Shown here piece after piece: positions 1-6,178 of a stretch of 7,296 nt of DNA; within the stretch, counting starts at the first letter, position 1; each line of letters begins with the position of its first letter. Both the position numbers and the translations under genes were made by a program. This stretch comes from Thermoleophilia bacterium (GTDB lineage: Bacteria; Actinomycetota; Thermoleophilia; Gaiellales; Gaiellaceae). The notes below the pieces were generated by a model that was not told the DNA's origin, made no database searches, and saw only the letters and a list, made by a program, of their open reading frames with translations. Location of the stretch: positions 1 to 7,296 of the forward strand of contig JACVSB010000086.1 of the NCBI GenBank assembly GCA_014534155.1, read 5' to 3'.

Positions 1-927
1 GCCTCCGCGCTCCTCACGCTCCTCGTCATCTCGATCGTCACGTTCGCGGCCACGAACGTGAAGTCGCCGGAGGACGTGGCGCGAAACGCGCTCGGACGCG
101 AGACGACCGAGGAGCAGCTGCAGGCGTACCTGCGCGACCGGGGCCTGGATCGGCCGATCCACGAGCGCTATGCGAGCTGGCTCGCGGACTTCGTGCGCGG
201 CGACTGGGGCGTTTCGGCCGTTACCAACCGGTCCGTCCGCGCGGACATCGTTCCGCGCTTCGAGAAGACGCTCATCCTCTCGCTCGTCGCGCTGCTCGTC
301 GCCTTGCCGGTCTCGGTCGTAATCGCCGTCTTCATGGCCCGGCGGGTGGGCAGCGCCACGGACTTCACCCTCCTCATGGGCACCGTCGTCGTGGCGGCGT
401 TACCCGAGTTCGTGGTCGGGATCGGCCTGCTCATGCTCTTCGCCGTCACACTCGGGTGGCTGCCGGTCGACTCGACCGGCCTCGCCTTCGCCGCCTCCTT
501 CGGAGAGCAGGCGAAGGCGTACGTCCTCCCGGCGCTCACGCTCGTGCTCGCCATGGTCCCCTACATCGTCCGGATCGGGCGGGCCGCCGCGCGAGAGGCG
601 TTGGCCGCGCCGTACGTGCAGGCTGCGCTCCTGCGCGGTCTCCCTCGCCGCTCGATCACCTGGGACCACGCCATGAGGAACGCGGCAGTCCCCCTGGTCA
701 ACGCGGTCGCGATCAACATCGTCTACCTCCTGAGCGGCGTGATCGTGGTCGAGAACGTGTTCGCGTTCCCCGGGATCGGCCAGCTCCTCGTGCAGGCGAT
801 CGGCGGCGGCGACACGACCATGGTCCAGTCGATCGCGCTCGTCATGGGCGCGATGTTCATCCTCATCAGCCTCGCCGCCGACTTCCTGGTCGTGTACTTC
901 AACCCGCGCCTGAAGGCCGCGCACTGA
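1..927 (+). CDS. Dipeptide/oligopeptide-type ABC transporter permease, DppB/OppB family (5' end outside window)
   Basis: This is one of the two membrane subunits of a peptide/nickel-family ABC importer in the cytoplasmic membrane. The open frame runs from base 1, and bases 1-57 already encode a hydrophobic helix (ALLTLLVISIVTF) matching the first membrane segment of DppB. The gene therefore starts upstream of the window, and the GTG at 58 is internal. The periplasmic-side region after helix 1 has the family pattern: a short acidic stretch, EEQLQAYLRDRGLDRPI, then RYASWLADFVRGDWG. About five further membrane segments follow, near bases 265-330, 361-450, 529-580, 700-755 and 832-900. The cytoplasmic EAA loop that contacts the ATPase lies around 592-700 (EALAAPYVQ, then GLPRRSI and MRNAAVPL). 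The family-typical VVENVFAFPGIGQLL lies at about 748-795. The stop codon is followed after one base by the GTG of the partner permease, indicating an operon. The family assignment is secure, but the substrate cannot be read from this subunit. Confidence 0.93.
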   Translation, partial: ASALLTLLVISIVTFAATNVKSPEDVARNALGRETTEEQLQAYLRDRGLDRPIHERYASWLADFVRGDWGVSAVTNRSVRADIVPRFEKTLILSLVALLVALPVSVVIAVFMARRVGSATDFTLLMGTVVVAALPEFVVGIGLLMLFAVTLGWLPVDSTGLAFAASFGEQAKAYVLPALTLVLAMVPYIVRIGRAAAREALAAPYVQAALLRGLPRRSITWDHAMRNAAVPLVNAVAINIVYLLSGVIVVENVFAFPGIGQLLVQAIGGGDTTMVQSIALVMGAMFILISLAADFLVVYFNPRLKAAH

Positions 928-928
928 C

Positions 929-1840
929 GTGAGCGTCGCGCCGGGAGCCGCTCTCGAGGTCCCGCGGGAGCAGGTCGTCGAAGAGGAGGCGGCGCCGCCG
1001 TCGATCTGGCGGACGCTCCTCACGAGCACCGAGGGGCAGGTCGGGATCGCGCTCGGCGTGGTCATGCTGGCCCTGATCATCTTCGGGCGCTTCTTCACGC
1101 CGTACAACCCGACGGAGATCGGCATCGGGCCCCCGGCGAGCGGCCCGAGCGCGCACAACATCCTCGGCACGGACCACCTGGGCCGCGACGTCCTTAGCCG
1201 CTTTCTCGCCGGGGGGGACACGATCCTGCTCGTTCCGCTGATCGCCGTCACGCTCGCCTTCGCCGCCGGCGGCGGGCTCGGGATGCTGGGCGGCTACCTG
1301 CGCGGGTGGCCGGACGCCGTGATCACGCGGGCCTTCGACCTCCTCTTGACGCTCCCGCCGCTCCTCCTCGTCCTCGTCATCATCGCGGGTCTCGGGACGT
1401 CGCGGCTCGTCCTCATCGTGACCGTCGCGCTCGTCTTCCTCCCGCGCATGGGCCGCGTCGTGCGCGGCGCGACGCAGGCCGTGGTGACGAACGACTACGT
1501 CGCCGCCGCGCAGGCGCGGGGGGAGCGGACGAGCGCGATCGTTGCTCGCGAGGTGCTCCCGAACATCGCTGCGCCCGCGATCGCCGACTTCGCCCTGCGG
1601 ATCACGTACGCGATCATCTTCGTCGCGACGCTCAACTTCCTCGGCCTCGGCGCGCAGCCGCCGCAGCCGGACTGGGGCCTCATGGTCGCGGAGTCGCGCA
1701 ACTTCATCGCCGTGGCGCCGTGGGCGACGTTGGCGCCCGCAGCGGGTATCGCGGCGCTCTCCGTCGCGTTCAACTTCGTCGCCGACGCGCTGACGCGGCA
1801 CCTGACGCGGGAGTCGGCGAAGGGCGTGGTCCCGCTGTGA
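929..1840 (+). CDS. Dipeptide/oligopeptide-type ABC transporter permease, DppC/OppC family
   Basis: This 303-residue protein is the second membrane subunit of the importer and would pair with the upstream DppB-like protein. Residues 1-28 form an acidic cytoplasmic tail. The first membrane helix is at about 38-53, followed by the OppC N-terminal hallmark LGTDHLGRDVLSR (79-91), which is diagnostic of the DppC/OppC side. Further hydrophobic segments lie near residues 98-120, 137-150, 155-172, 215-236 and 262-284. The EAA loop sits at about 190-215 (YVAAAQARGERTSAI, then EVLPNIAAP). The conserved LNFLGLGAQPPQPDWG follows at about 236-251. The length of 303 aa is normal for the family. The GTG at 929 was chosen because it lies one base after the upstream stop and gives a standard N terminus; no clear Shine-Dalgarno sequence precedes it, so translation is probably coupled. 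A run of seven G at 1211-1217 does not disturb the frame. The stop overlaps the ATPase start (GTGA). Confidence 0.94.
   Translation: MSVAPGAALEVPREQVVEEEAAPPSIWRTLLTSTEGQVGIALGVVMLALIIFGRFFTPYNPTEIGIGPPASGPSAHNILGTDHLGRDVLSRFLAGGDTILLVPLIAVTLAFAAGGGLGMLGGYLRGWPDAVITRAFDLLLTLPPLLLVLVIIAGLGTSRLVLIVTVALVFLPRMGRVVRGATQAVVTNDYVAAAQARGERTSAIVAREVLPNIAAPAIADFALRITYAIIFVATLNFLGLGAQPPQPDWGLMVAESRNFIAVAPWATLAPAAGIAALSVAFNFVADALTRHLTRESAKGVVPL
1837..1840 (+). other. GTGA stop/start overlap between the OppC-like permease and the ATPase
   Basis: The four bases GTGA contain the GTG start of the ATPase and the TGA stop of the permease. This arrangement is typical of translational coupling, which would keep permease and ATPase amounts matched. 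It is also the main reason for choosing this start over longer in-frame extensions into the permease gene. Confidence 0.8.
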
Positions 1841-3720
1841 GCGCCGAGCCCGTCGCCGCCCACGGCGCGGCCGTCCCCGCGCGGCCTCGTGACCGCGGCG
1901 TCGCGCCGGGGGATCCGGTGCTGCGGGTCGAGGAGCTGACGATCGGCTACGTGCGCGCCGACGGCGAGCCGAACACCGTCGTTTACGACGCCTCCGTCAC
2001 CCTGCGTGCGGGGCGGATTCTCGGGCTCGCCGGCGAGTCGGGCTGCGGCAAGTCGACCACCGCGCTCGCGGCGATCGGCTACCGGGCACCCGGCGCGCAG
2101 ATCCTCGGCGGACGATCGATGCTCGGCGACGTCGACCTCCTCACCCTCTCGACTCCGAAGCTTCGCTCGATCTGGGGACGCCATGTCGCCTACGTCGCGC
2201 AGAGCGCCTCGCAGGCGCTCAACCCGGCCATTCCCGTCGGGCGCCAGCTCGCTCAGCCGCTGACCCTGCACCTCGGCCTTCGGGGCGCCGCCCTGCGCGA
2301 GCGGCAGCTCGAGCTCCTCGACGCCGTCGGGCTCCCGAACCCCAAGCGCGCGCTCGCCCGCTACCCGCACCAGTTCAGCGGCGGCCAGCAGCAGCGGGTG
2401 GCGATCGCGATCGCGCTCTCTTGCCGGCCGGAGGTGCTCCTCCTCGACGAGCCGACGACCGGCCTCGACGTGACGACGCAGGCGCGCATCTCGGCTCTGC
2501 TTGGCTCGATTATCGAGGAGACGGGCGTCGCGGCGCTCTACGTGAGCCACGACCTCTCGCTCTTGACGACGATCGCCGACGAGCTCGCCGTCATGTACGC
2601 CGGCGAGATCGTCGAGCACACGAGCGCGGAGGCGATGCGTCTTCGGCCCCGGCACCCGTACACACAGGCGCTGCTCGCGGCGGTCCCGAGCGTCCGCCAG
2701 CCGCGCGCCGTATCCGGGATCCCCGGCCGCCCACCTGCCACCGTCGTGAGCGACGCCTGCTCCTTCGCCCCCCGCTGCCCGTACGCCGACGACGAGACAC
2801 GCTCGCGCAAGCCCGAGCTTCGCCCGATCGAGGCCCGCCACTGGGTCCGCTGCCTGCGCGCGGCCGAGATCGAGCCTGAAGCGGTCGAGCAGCGGCCGCT
2901 CGTGAAAGCCGTCGCCGGCCGCGGCGAGTTGCTCGCGGTCGACGGCATCGTCTGCGAGTACCGTGGAGCGCGAGGGGCGACGACCGTGGTCAAGGACGTC
3001 TCCTTCTCGCTCGGCCCCGCGGAGACGCTCGGCATCGTGGGTGAGAGCGGGAGCGGAAAGTCGACCCTCCTGCGCGCGATCGTCGGCCTGCACCCACCGA
3101 GCGCCGGGTCGATCCGCCTGCGCGGGAAGGAGCTTCCCGGGCGCGCCGTGAAACGCCCGCGCTCGCTGCGCAAGGACATCCAGCTCGTCTTCCAGAACCC
3201 GGACTCGTCGCTCAACCCGCGGCAGACCGTGGGCGAGATCGTCGGGAGGCCGATCCGCCTCTTCCGCGACGACGTGCCGCGAAGCGCCCACCGGGCGGCG
3301 ATCGAGGAGCTCCTGGACGCGGTCAAGCTCCCGCGCGGCATGCGCGGCCGCTACGCCTCGGAGCTCTCCGGCGGCCAGAAGCAGCGCGTCGCGCTCGCGC
3401 GAGGCTTCGCCGCTCGCCCGTCGCTCCTCCTCTGCGACGAGGTGACCTCGGCGCTGGACGTGTCCGTCCAGGCGACGATCCTGGAGCTCCTCGCCGAGCT
3501 CGCGGAGACGTTCGAGACGGCGGTCATCTTCGTGAGCCACGACCTGGCGGTCGTGCGGACTATCGCGACGCGCGCGCTCGTCATGAAGGATGGCGAGGTG
3601 CGCGAGCAGGGGGAGACCGAGCGCCTCTTCCTGTACCCGCAGGATCCCTACACGCGCGAGCTCCTCTCGGCGATCCCCGACCTCGTCGCAGAGCCGGCTG
3701 CGGCCGGCGGTTCTCGCTAG
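1837..3720 (+). CDS. Fused double ATP-binding subunit of a peptide-type ABC importer (DppD-DppF / OppD-OppF fusion)
   Basis: This 627-residue protein carries both nucleotide-binding domains that power the importer, which most bacteria encode as two genes. In NBD1 the Walker A motif GESGCGKST is at 66-74, the signature SGGQQQR begins at 181, the Walker B motif VLLLDEP is at 200-206 and the switch histidine is at 238. The oligo_HPY tail follows (HPYTQALLAAVP), with a cysteine-rich motif at about 306-340 containing C308, C314 and C339. In NBD2 Walker A GESGSGKST is at 402-410, the signature SGGQKQR begins at 511, the Walker B D534/E535 pair lies within LLLCDEVTSALD, and the switch histidine is H568. 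The tail DPYTRELLSAIP ends the protein. Both sites look catalytically complete. The Cys motif corresponds to the Fe-S site reported for the mycobacterial OppABCD ATPase, but one usual cysteine is a threonine here (T321). The frame stays open upstream to about 1306, but GTG 1837 overlaps the permease stop and gives a normal N terminus. Confidence 0.94.
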   Translation: MSAEPVAAHGAAVPARPRDRGVAPGDPVLRVEELTIGYVRADGEPNTVVYDASVTLRAGRILGLAGESGCGKSTTALAAIGYRAPGAQILGGRSMLGDVDLLTLSTPKLRSIWGRHVAYVAQSASQALNPAIPVGRQLAQPLTLHLGLRGAALRERQLELLDAVGLPNPKRALARYPHQFSGGQQQRVAIAIALSCRPEVLLLDEPTTGLDVTTQARISALLGSIIEETGVAALYVSHDLSLLTTIADELAVMYAGEIVEHTSAEAMRLRPRHPYTQALLAAVPSVRQPRAVSGIPGRPPATVVSDACSFAPRCPYADDETRSRKPELRPIEARHWVRCLRAAEIEPEAVEQRPLVKAVAGRGELLAVDGIVCEYRGARGATTVVKDVSFSLGPAETLGIVGESGSGKSTLLRAIVGLHPPSAGSIRLRGKELPGRAVKRPRSLRKDIQLVFQNPDSSLNPRQTVGEIVGRPIRLFRDDVPRSAHRAAIEELLDAVKLPRGMRGRYASELSGGQKQRVALARGFAARPSLLLCDEVTSALDVSVQATILELLAELAETFETAVIFVSHDLAVVRTIATRALVMKDGEVREQGETERLFLYPQDPYTRELLSAIPDLVAEPAAAGGSR

Positions 3721-3729
3721 CCCCGACAC

Positions 3730-4644
3730 GTGACCCTCCTCCCGTTCGAGAGCCCGGGGGCGTGGCTTCGCTGCGCCCTCCACGCGCACACGACGGCCTC
3801 CGACGGCGAGCTCAGCCCGGAGGCGCTCGTCGCCCACTACGAGCGGCGGCGCTTCCATGTCCTCGCCGTCACCGACCACTGGGTGCGAAGCGCGCCTGCC
3901 CCGACCGGTTCCCTCGTCGTCATCCCGAGCGTCGAGCTGGACGCCACCGTCCCCGGGAGCGGGCGGCGGGCGCACGTGCTCGCGCTCGGCGTGACTGAGG
4001 CGCCCGAGCGGCCGGACGGGCCGTTCCCGGCCCTGGAGGAGACCGTCGAGTGGGTCAACGGCCACGGCGGCGTCGCGTTCCTCGCGCACCCGTACTGGAG
4101 CGGGCTCCGCATGTCGGACGTGGTCGCGTGCGACGGCCTCGCTGGCCTCGAGGTCTACAACGCGGGTTGCGAGCTCGAGGTCGGCCGCGGCCTGGCCTCG
4201 GTGCACTGGGACGAGGCGCTCGAGGCGGGCCGGCGCTGGCACGCGCTCGCCGTGGACGACTCGCACCACCCCGGCTTCGACAGCGGGCACGCGTGGACCT
4301 GGATTCGGGCGGCCGAGGCGTCGGCCGCCGCGGTGCTCGCGGCGCTTCGCGAGGGGTCGTTCTACAGCTCGACCGGCCCTCGCATCGAGGCGCTCGAGGT
4401 CGAGGAAGGAGCCGCCCAGGTCTCCTGCAGCCCGGCCCGCCGGATCGCGCTCATCGCGGGGCCCGCGCGCGGAGCGAGCGTGGGCGCGGAGCCGTTCGGG
4501 TTCGCCCACCGCGCCGAGGTGCTCGCGGAGGACGACGACGGGATCACGGCCGCACGCCTCGCGATTCCCTCCGCCGCCCCCTACGCGCGCCTCGAGGTGC
4601 ACGGGGCGGACGGCGGGACGGCGTGGACGAACCGAATCGCGTGA
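3730..4644 (+). CDS. PHP-domain metal-dependent hydrolase (probable phosphoesterase)
   Basis: This 304-residue protein has the Polymerase and Histidinol Phosphatase fold, whose members bind two or three metal ions and mostly hydrolyse phosphate esters. The metal-ligand motifs appear in canonical order: H18 and H20 with D25 in LHAHTTASDG; D49 and H50 in VTDHW; E69 in PSVEL; H82; H120 in AHPYW; E141 in LEVYN; and D177/H179 in DDSHH. The sequence GSFYSSTGPRI (209-219) matches a conserved stretch at the end of the PHP domain in CehA/McbA-like proteins. A beta-rich C-terminal region of about 85 residues follows, of unknown role. No signal peptide or membrane helix is visible, so it is probably cytoplasmic. 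GTG 3730 is the first usable start, because the frame is closed by the upstream TAG at 3718-3720; no strong ribosome-binding site precedes it. The gene lies nine bases after the transporter ATPase and overlaps glpD. A glycerophosphodiester or similar substrate is plausible from this context but unproven; CehA itself is a carbamate hydrolase, so a non-phosphate ester cannot be excluded. Confidence 0.9.
   Translation: MTLLPFESPGAWLRCALHAHTTASDGELSPEALVAHYERRRFHVLAVTDHWVRSAPAPTGSLVVIPSVELDATVPGSGRRAHVLALGVTEAPERPDGPFPALEETVEWVNGHGGVAFLAHPYWSGLRMSDVVACDGLAGLEVYNAGCELEVGRGLASVHWDEALEAGRRWHALAVDDSHHPGFDSGHAWTWIRAAEASAAAVLAALREGSFYSSTGPRIEALEVEEGAAQVSCSPARRIALIAGPARGASVGAEPFGFAHRAEVLAEDDDGITAARLAIPSAAPYARLEVHGADGGTAWTNRIA
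4641..4644 (+). other. GTGA stop/start overlap between the PHP hydrolase and glpD
   Basis: The GTG start of glpD shares bases with the TGA stop of the PHP gene. The overlap implies translational coupling of the two enzymes, which supports a shared metabolic purpose. It also fixes the GlpD start, since the frame otherwise remains open as far upstream as about 4050, inside the PHP gene. Confidence 0.78.
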
Positions 4645-6161
4645 CAGCGCGCAACCGCGCCCTCGAGGAGCTGGCAGGCCGGAGCTTCGACCTCCTCGTG
4701 ATCGGCGGTGGGATCGTGGGAGCGGGGATCGCGAACGAGGCCGCCCGAGCGGGTCTCGCAGTCGCTCTCGTCGAGCGCGCGGACTTCGCCTCCGAGACGT
4801 CGGGCGCCTCCTCGAAGCTGATCCACGGCGGGCTGCGCTACCTCCGCCTGGGCGACCTGCGCCTCGTCCGCGAGGCGCACGCGGAGCGCCGCGCGCTCAT
4901 GGGCATCGTGGCGCCGCACCTCGTCCGGCCGCTCCGGTTCCTGCTGCCGCTCTACGAGCGCGGGCCCTACCGGCCGGCGACGGTGCGGGCGGGCCTCTTC
5001 GTCTACTCGAAGCTCGCGGGCGAGCCGGCGGGCGGCCTGCTCTCGCCGGAGCAGGCCCGGGCGAGCGTCCCCGCGCTGCGGCTGCACGGGCTTCGTGCGT
5101 GCGGGGCGTACACGGACGCTTCCACGCACGACGGCCGCCTCTGTCTCGCGAACGTGCGCGCGGCGCGCTCGCAGGGAGCGACCGTGGCCAACTACGTCGA
5201 GGCGATCGAGCTCCGCATCGTGCGCGGGCGGGTAGCGGGCGGGGAGGTCCGGGACGTGCTGAGCGGCGAGACGGCTTCGGTGCGGGCGCGGACCGTGGTG
5301 AACGCGACCGGCCCTTGGGTCGACCGGGTCCGCCGCCTCGAGGATCCAAACGCGCGCGCGGCCTGCCGACTGAGCAAGGGCGTCCACGTGCTCGTCTCCC
5401 TCGACGCGCCCTGGTCGGCCGCGCTCACGATCCCCCACGACGCGGTGCGCGTCTCGTTCGCCCTCCCCTGGGAGGGCACGCTCCTGCTCGGAACGACCGA
5501 CACGCTCTTCGACGGCGAGCCGGGCGACGCCGTGGCGACCGCCGCGGACGTCGACGCGGTGCTTGCGGAGGCGGCCGTGGCGCTCGACGGAGCGCTCCTC
5601 CGGCGGGATCGGGTGGTCGCGACGTTCGCCGGGCTCCGCGTCCTGCCCGGCGCGCGCGGCGACACGGCGAGGTCGCGCCGGGAGACGCTCTTCCTGCGCG
5701 GCCCCGCGGGAATGCTCTCGATCGCCGGCGGGAAGCTGACGACGTACAGGCGCATCGCCCTCTCCGCACTTGCGACGCTGCGCTCGGAGCTCGGCTTGCG
5801 GGGGCTGGAGAGCGCGCCGGTGCCGCTTCCGGGTGCCGCCGACCCTCGAGCCGTCGCCTCTCGCCTCGCGCTCCTTCGTCCCGAGCTGGACGAGCGCACG
5901 CGGACGCACCTGGCCCGGCTCTACGGCGCAGACGCGGAAGCCCTGGTCGCGCTGGCAGACGGAGACGGGGACCTGCTCGAGCCGCTTCATCCGGCCGGTC
6001 CCGACATCGCCGCCCAGGCGGTCTACGCACGGACGGACGAGCTCGCGTGCACGGCGGACGACGTCCTCTGGCGGCGGACGACGCTCGCGCACCGGGGGCT
6101 GGCGACGGCTGACGTCGTCGCCCGCGTCGAGGCTTTGCTCGCGACCGCCGTCGCGCACTAG
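4641..6161 (+). CDS. glpD: FAD-dependent glycerol-3-phosphate dehydrogenase
   Basis: This 506-residue enzyme oxidises sn-glycerol-3-phosphate to dihydroxyacetone phosphate and passes electrons to the membrane quinone pool; it is expected to be peripheral on the inner face of the cytoplasmic membrane. The N-terminal FAD-binding Rossmann motif VIGGGIVGAG is at 20-29 and the ribose-binding acidic residue is E45. The GlpD hallmark SSKLIHGGLRYL is at 57-68, NATGPW at 221-226, LGTTDT at 283-288 and GGKLTTYR at 363-370. The C-terminal region from about 390 contains the DAO_C-type pattern ending in DDVLWRRTT, somewhat compact compared with E. coli GlpD. The length is close to that of E. coli GlpD (about 500 aa). 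In the segment corresponding to E. coli DDARL this protein reads THDGRL (162-167), a small deviation. Start GTG 4641 was chosen for the four-base overlap with the PHP gene and because the Rossmann fold begins about 16 residues later. The family assignment is strong. Gene order suggests it handles glycerol-3-phosphate produced by the neighbouring hydrolase rather than by glycerol kinase, which is absent here. Confidence 0.95.
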   Translation: MTARNRALEELAGRSFDLLVIGGGIVGAGIANEAARAGLAVALVERADFASETSGASSKLIHGGLRYLRLGDLRLVREAHAERRALMGIVAPHLVRPLRFLLPLYERGPYRPATVRAGLFVYSKLAGEPAGGLLSPEQARASVPALRLHGLRACGAYTDASTHDGRLCLANVRAARSQGATVANYVEAIELRIVRGRVAGGEVRDVLSGETASVRARTVVNATGPWVDRVRRLEDPNARAACRLSKGVHVLVSLDAPWSAALTIPHDAVRVSFALPWEGTLLLGTTDTLFDGEPGDAVATAADVDAVLAEAAVALDGALLRRDRVVATFAGLRVLPGARGDTARSRRETLFLRGPAGMLSIAGGKLTTYRRIALSALATLRSELGLRGLESAPVPLPGAADPRAVASRLALLRPELDERTRTHLARLYGADAEALVALADGDGDLLEPLHPAGPDIAAQAVYARTDELACTADDVLWRRTTLAHRGLATADVVARVEALLATAVAH

Positions 6162-6178
6162 GCGGGCGGGCGCCGGTC

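Noticed and set aside
58..60. GTG at 58 as the true start of the first permease
   Set aside because: The frame is open from base 1 and encodes the hydrophobic first helix of the DppB family before this codon, so the real start lies upstream of the window.
1211..1217. A run of seven G as a possible phase-variable tract or frameshift site
   Set aside because: The reading frame and the OppC family pattern continue unchanged on both sides, and short G runs are expected at this GC content.
1306..1836. An upstream extension of the ATPase frame that would give an 804-residue protein
   Set aside because: The extra residues are Arg/Ala-rich and read the OppC-like permease gene out of frame. GTG 1837 overlapping the permease stop gives a normal ATPase N terminus.
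3421..3456. Second Walker B reading DEVTSALD instead of DEPTSALD as a sign of a degenerate ATPase
   Set aside because: The catalytic D-E pair, the D-loop and the switch histidine are intact, and Val at the Pro position is a variation I recognise from other DppF-like ATPases.
1495..4602. A 1035-codon open frame on the minus strand
   Set aside because: It lies antisense to four genes with unmistakable family motifs. Its product is low-complexity, rich in Arg, Glu, Ala, Gly and Val, as expected of a shadow frame in GC-rich DNA with few stop codons.
4050..4640. An upstream extension of the GlpD frame that would give a 703-residue protein
   Set aside because: The extension is an Arg-rich out-of-frame reading of the PHP gene. 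The Rossmann motif begins about 16 residues after GTG 4641, as expected for GlpD.
6161..6178. GC-rich gap after glpD as a possible intrinsic terminator
   Set aside because: There is only a trivial GGCGCC-type palindrome, with no convincing stem-loop and no T-rich tract after it.
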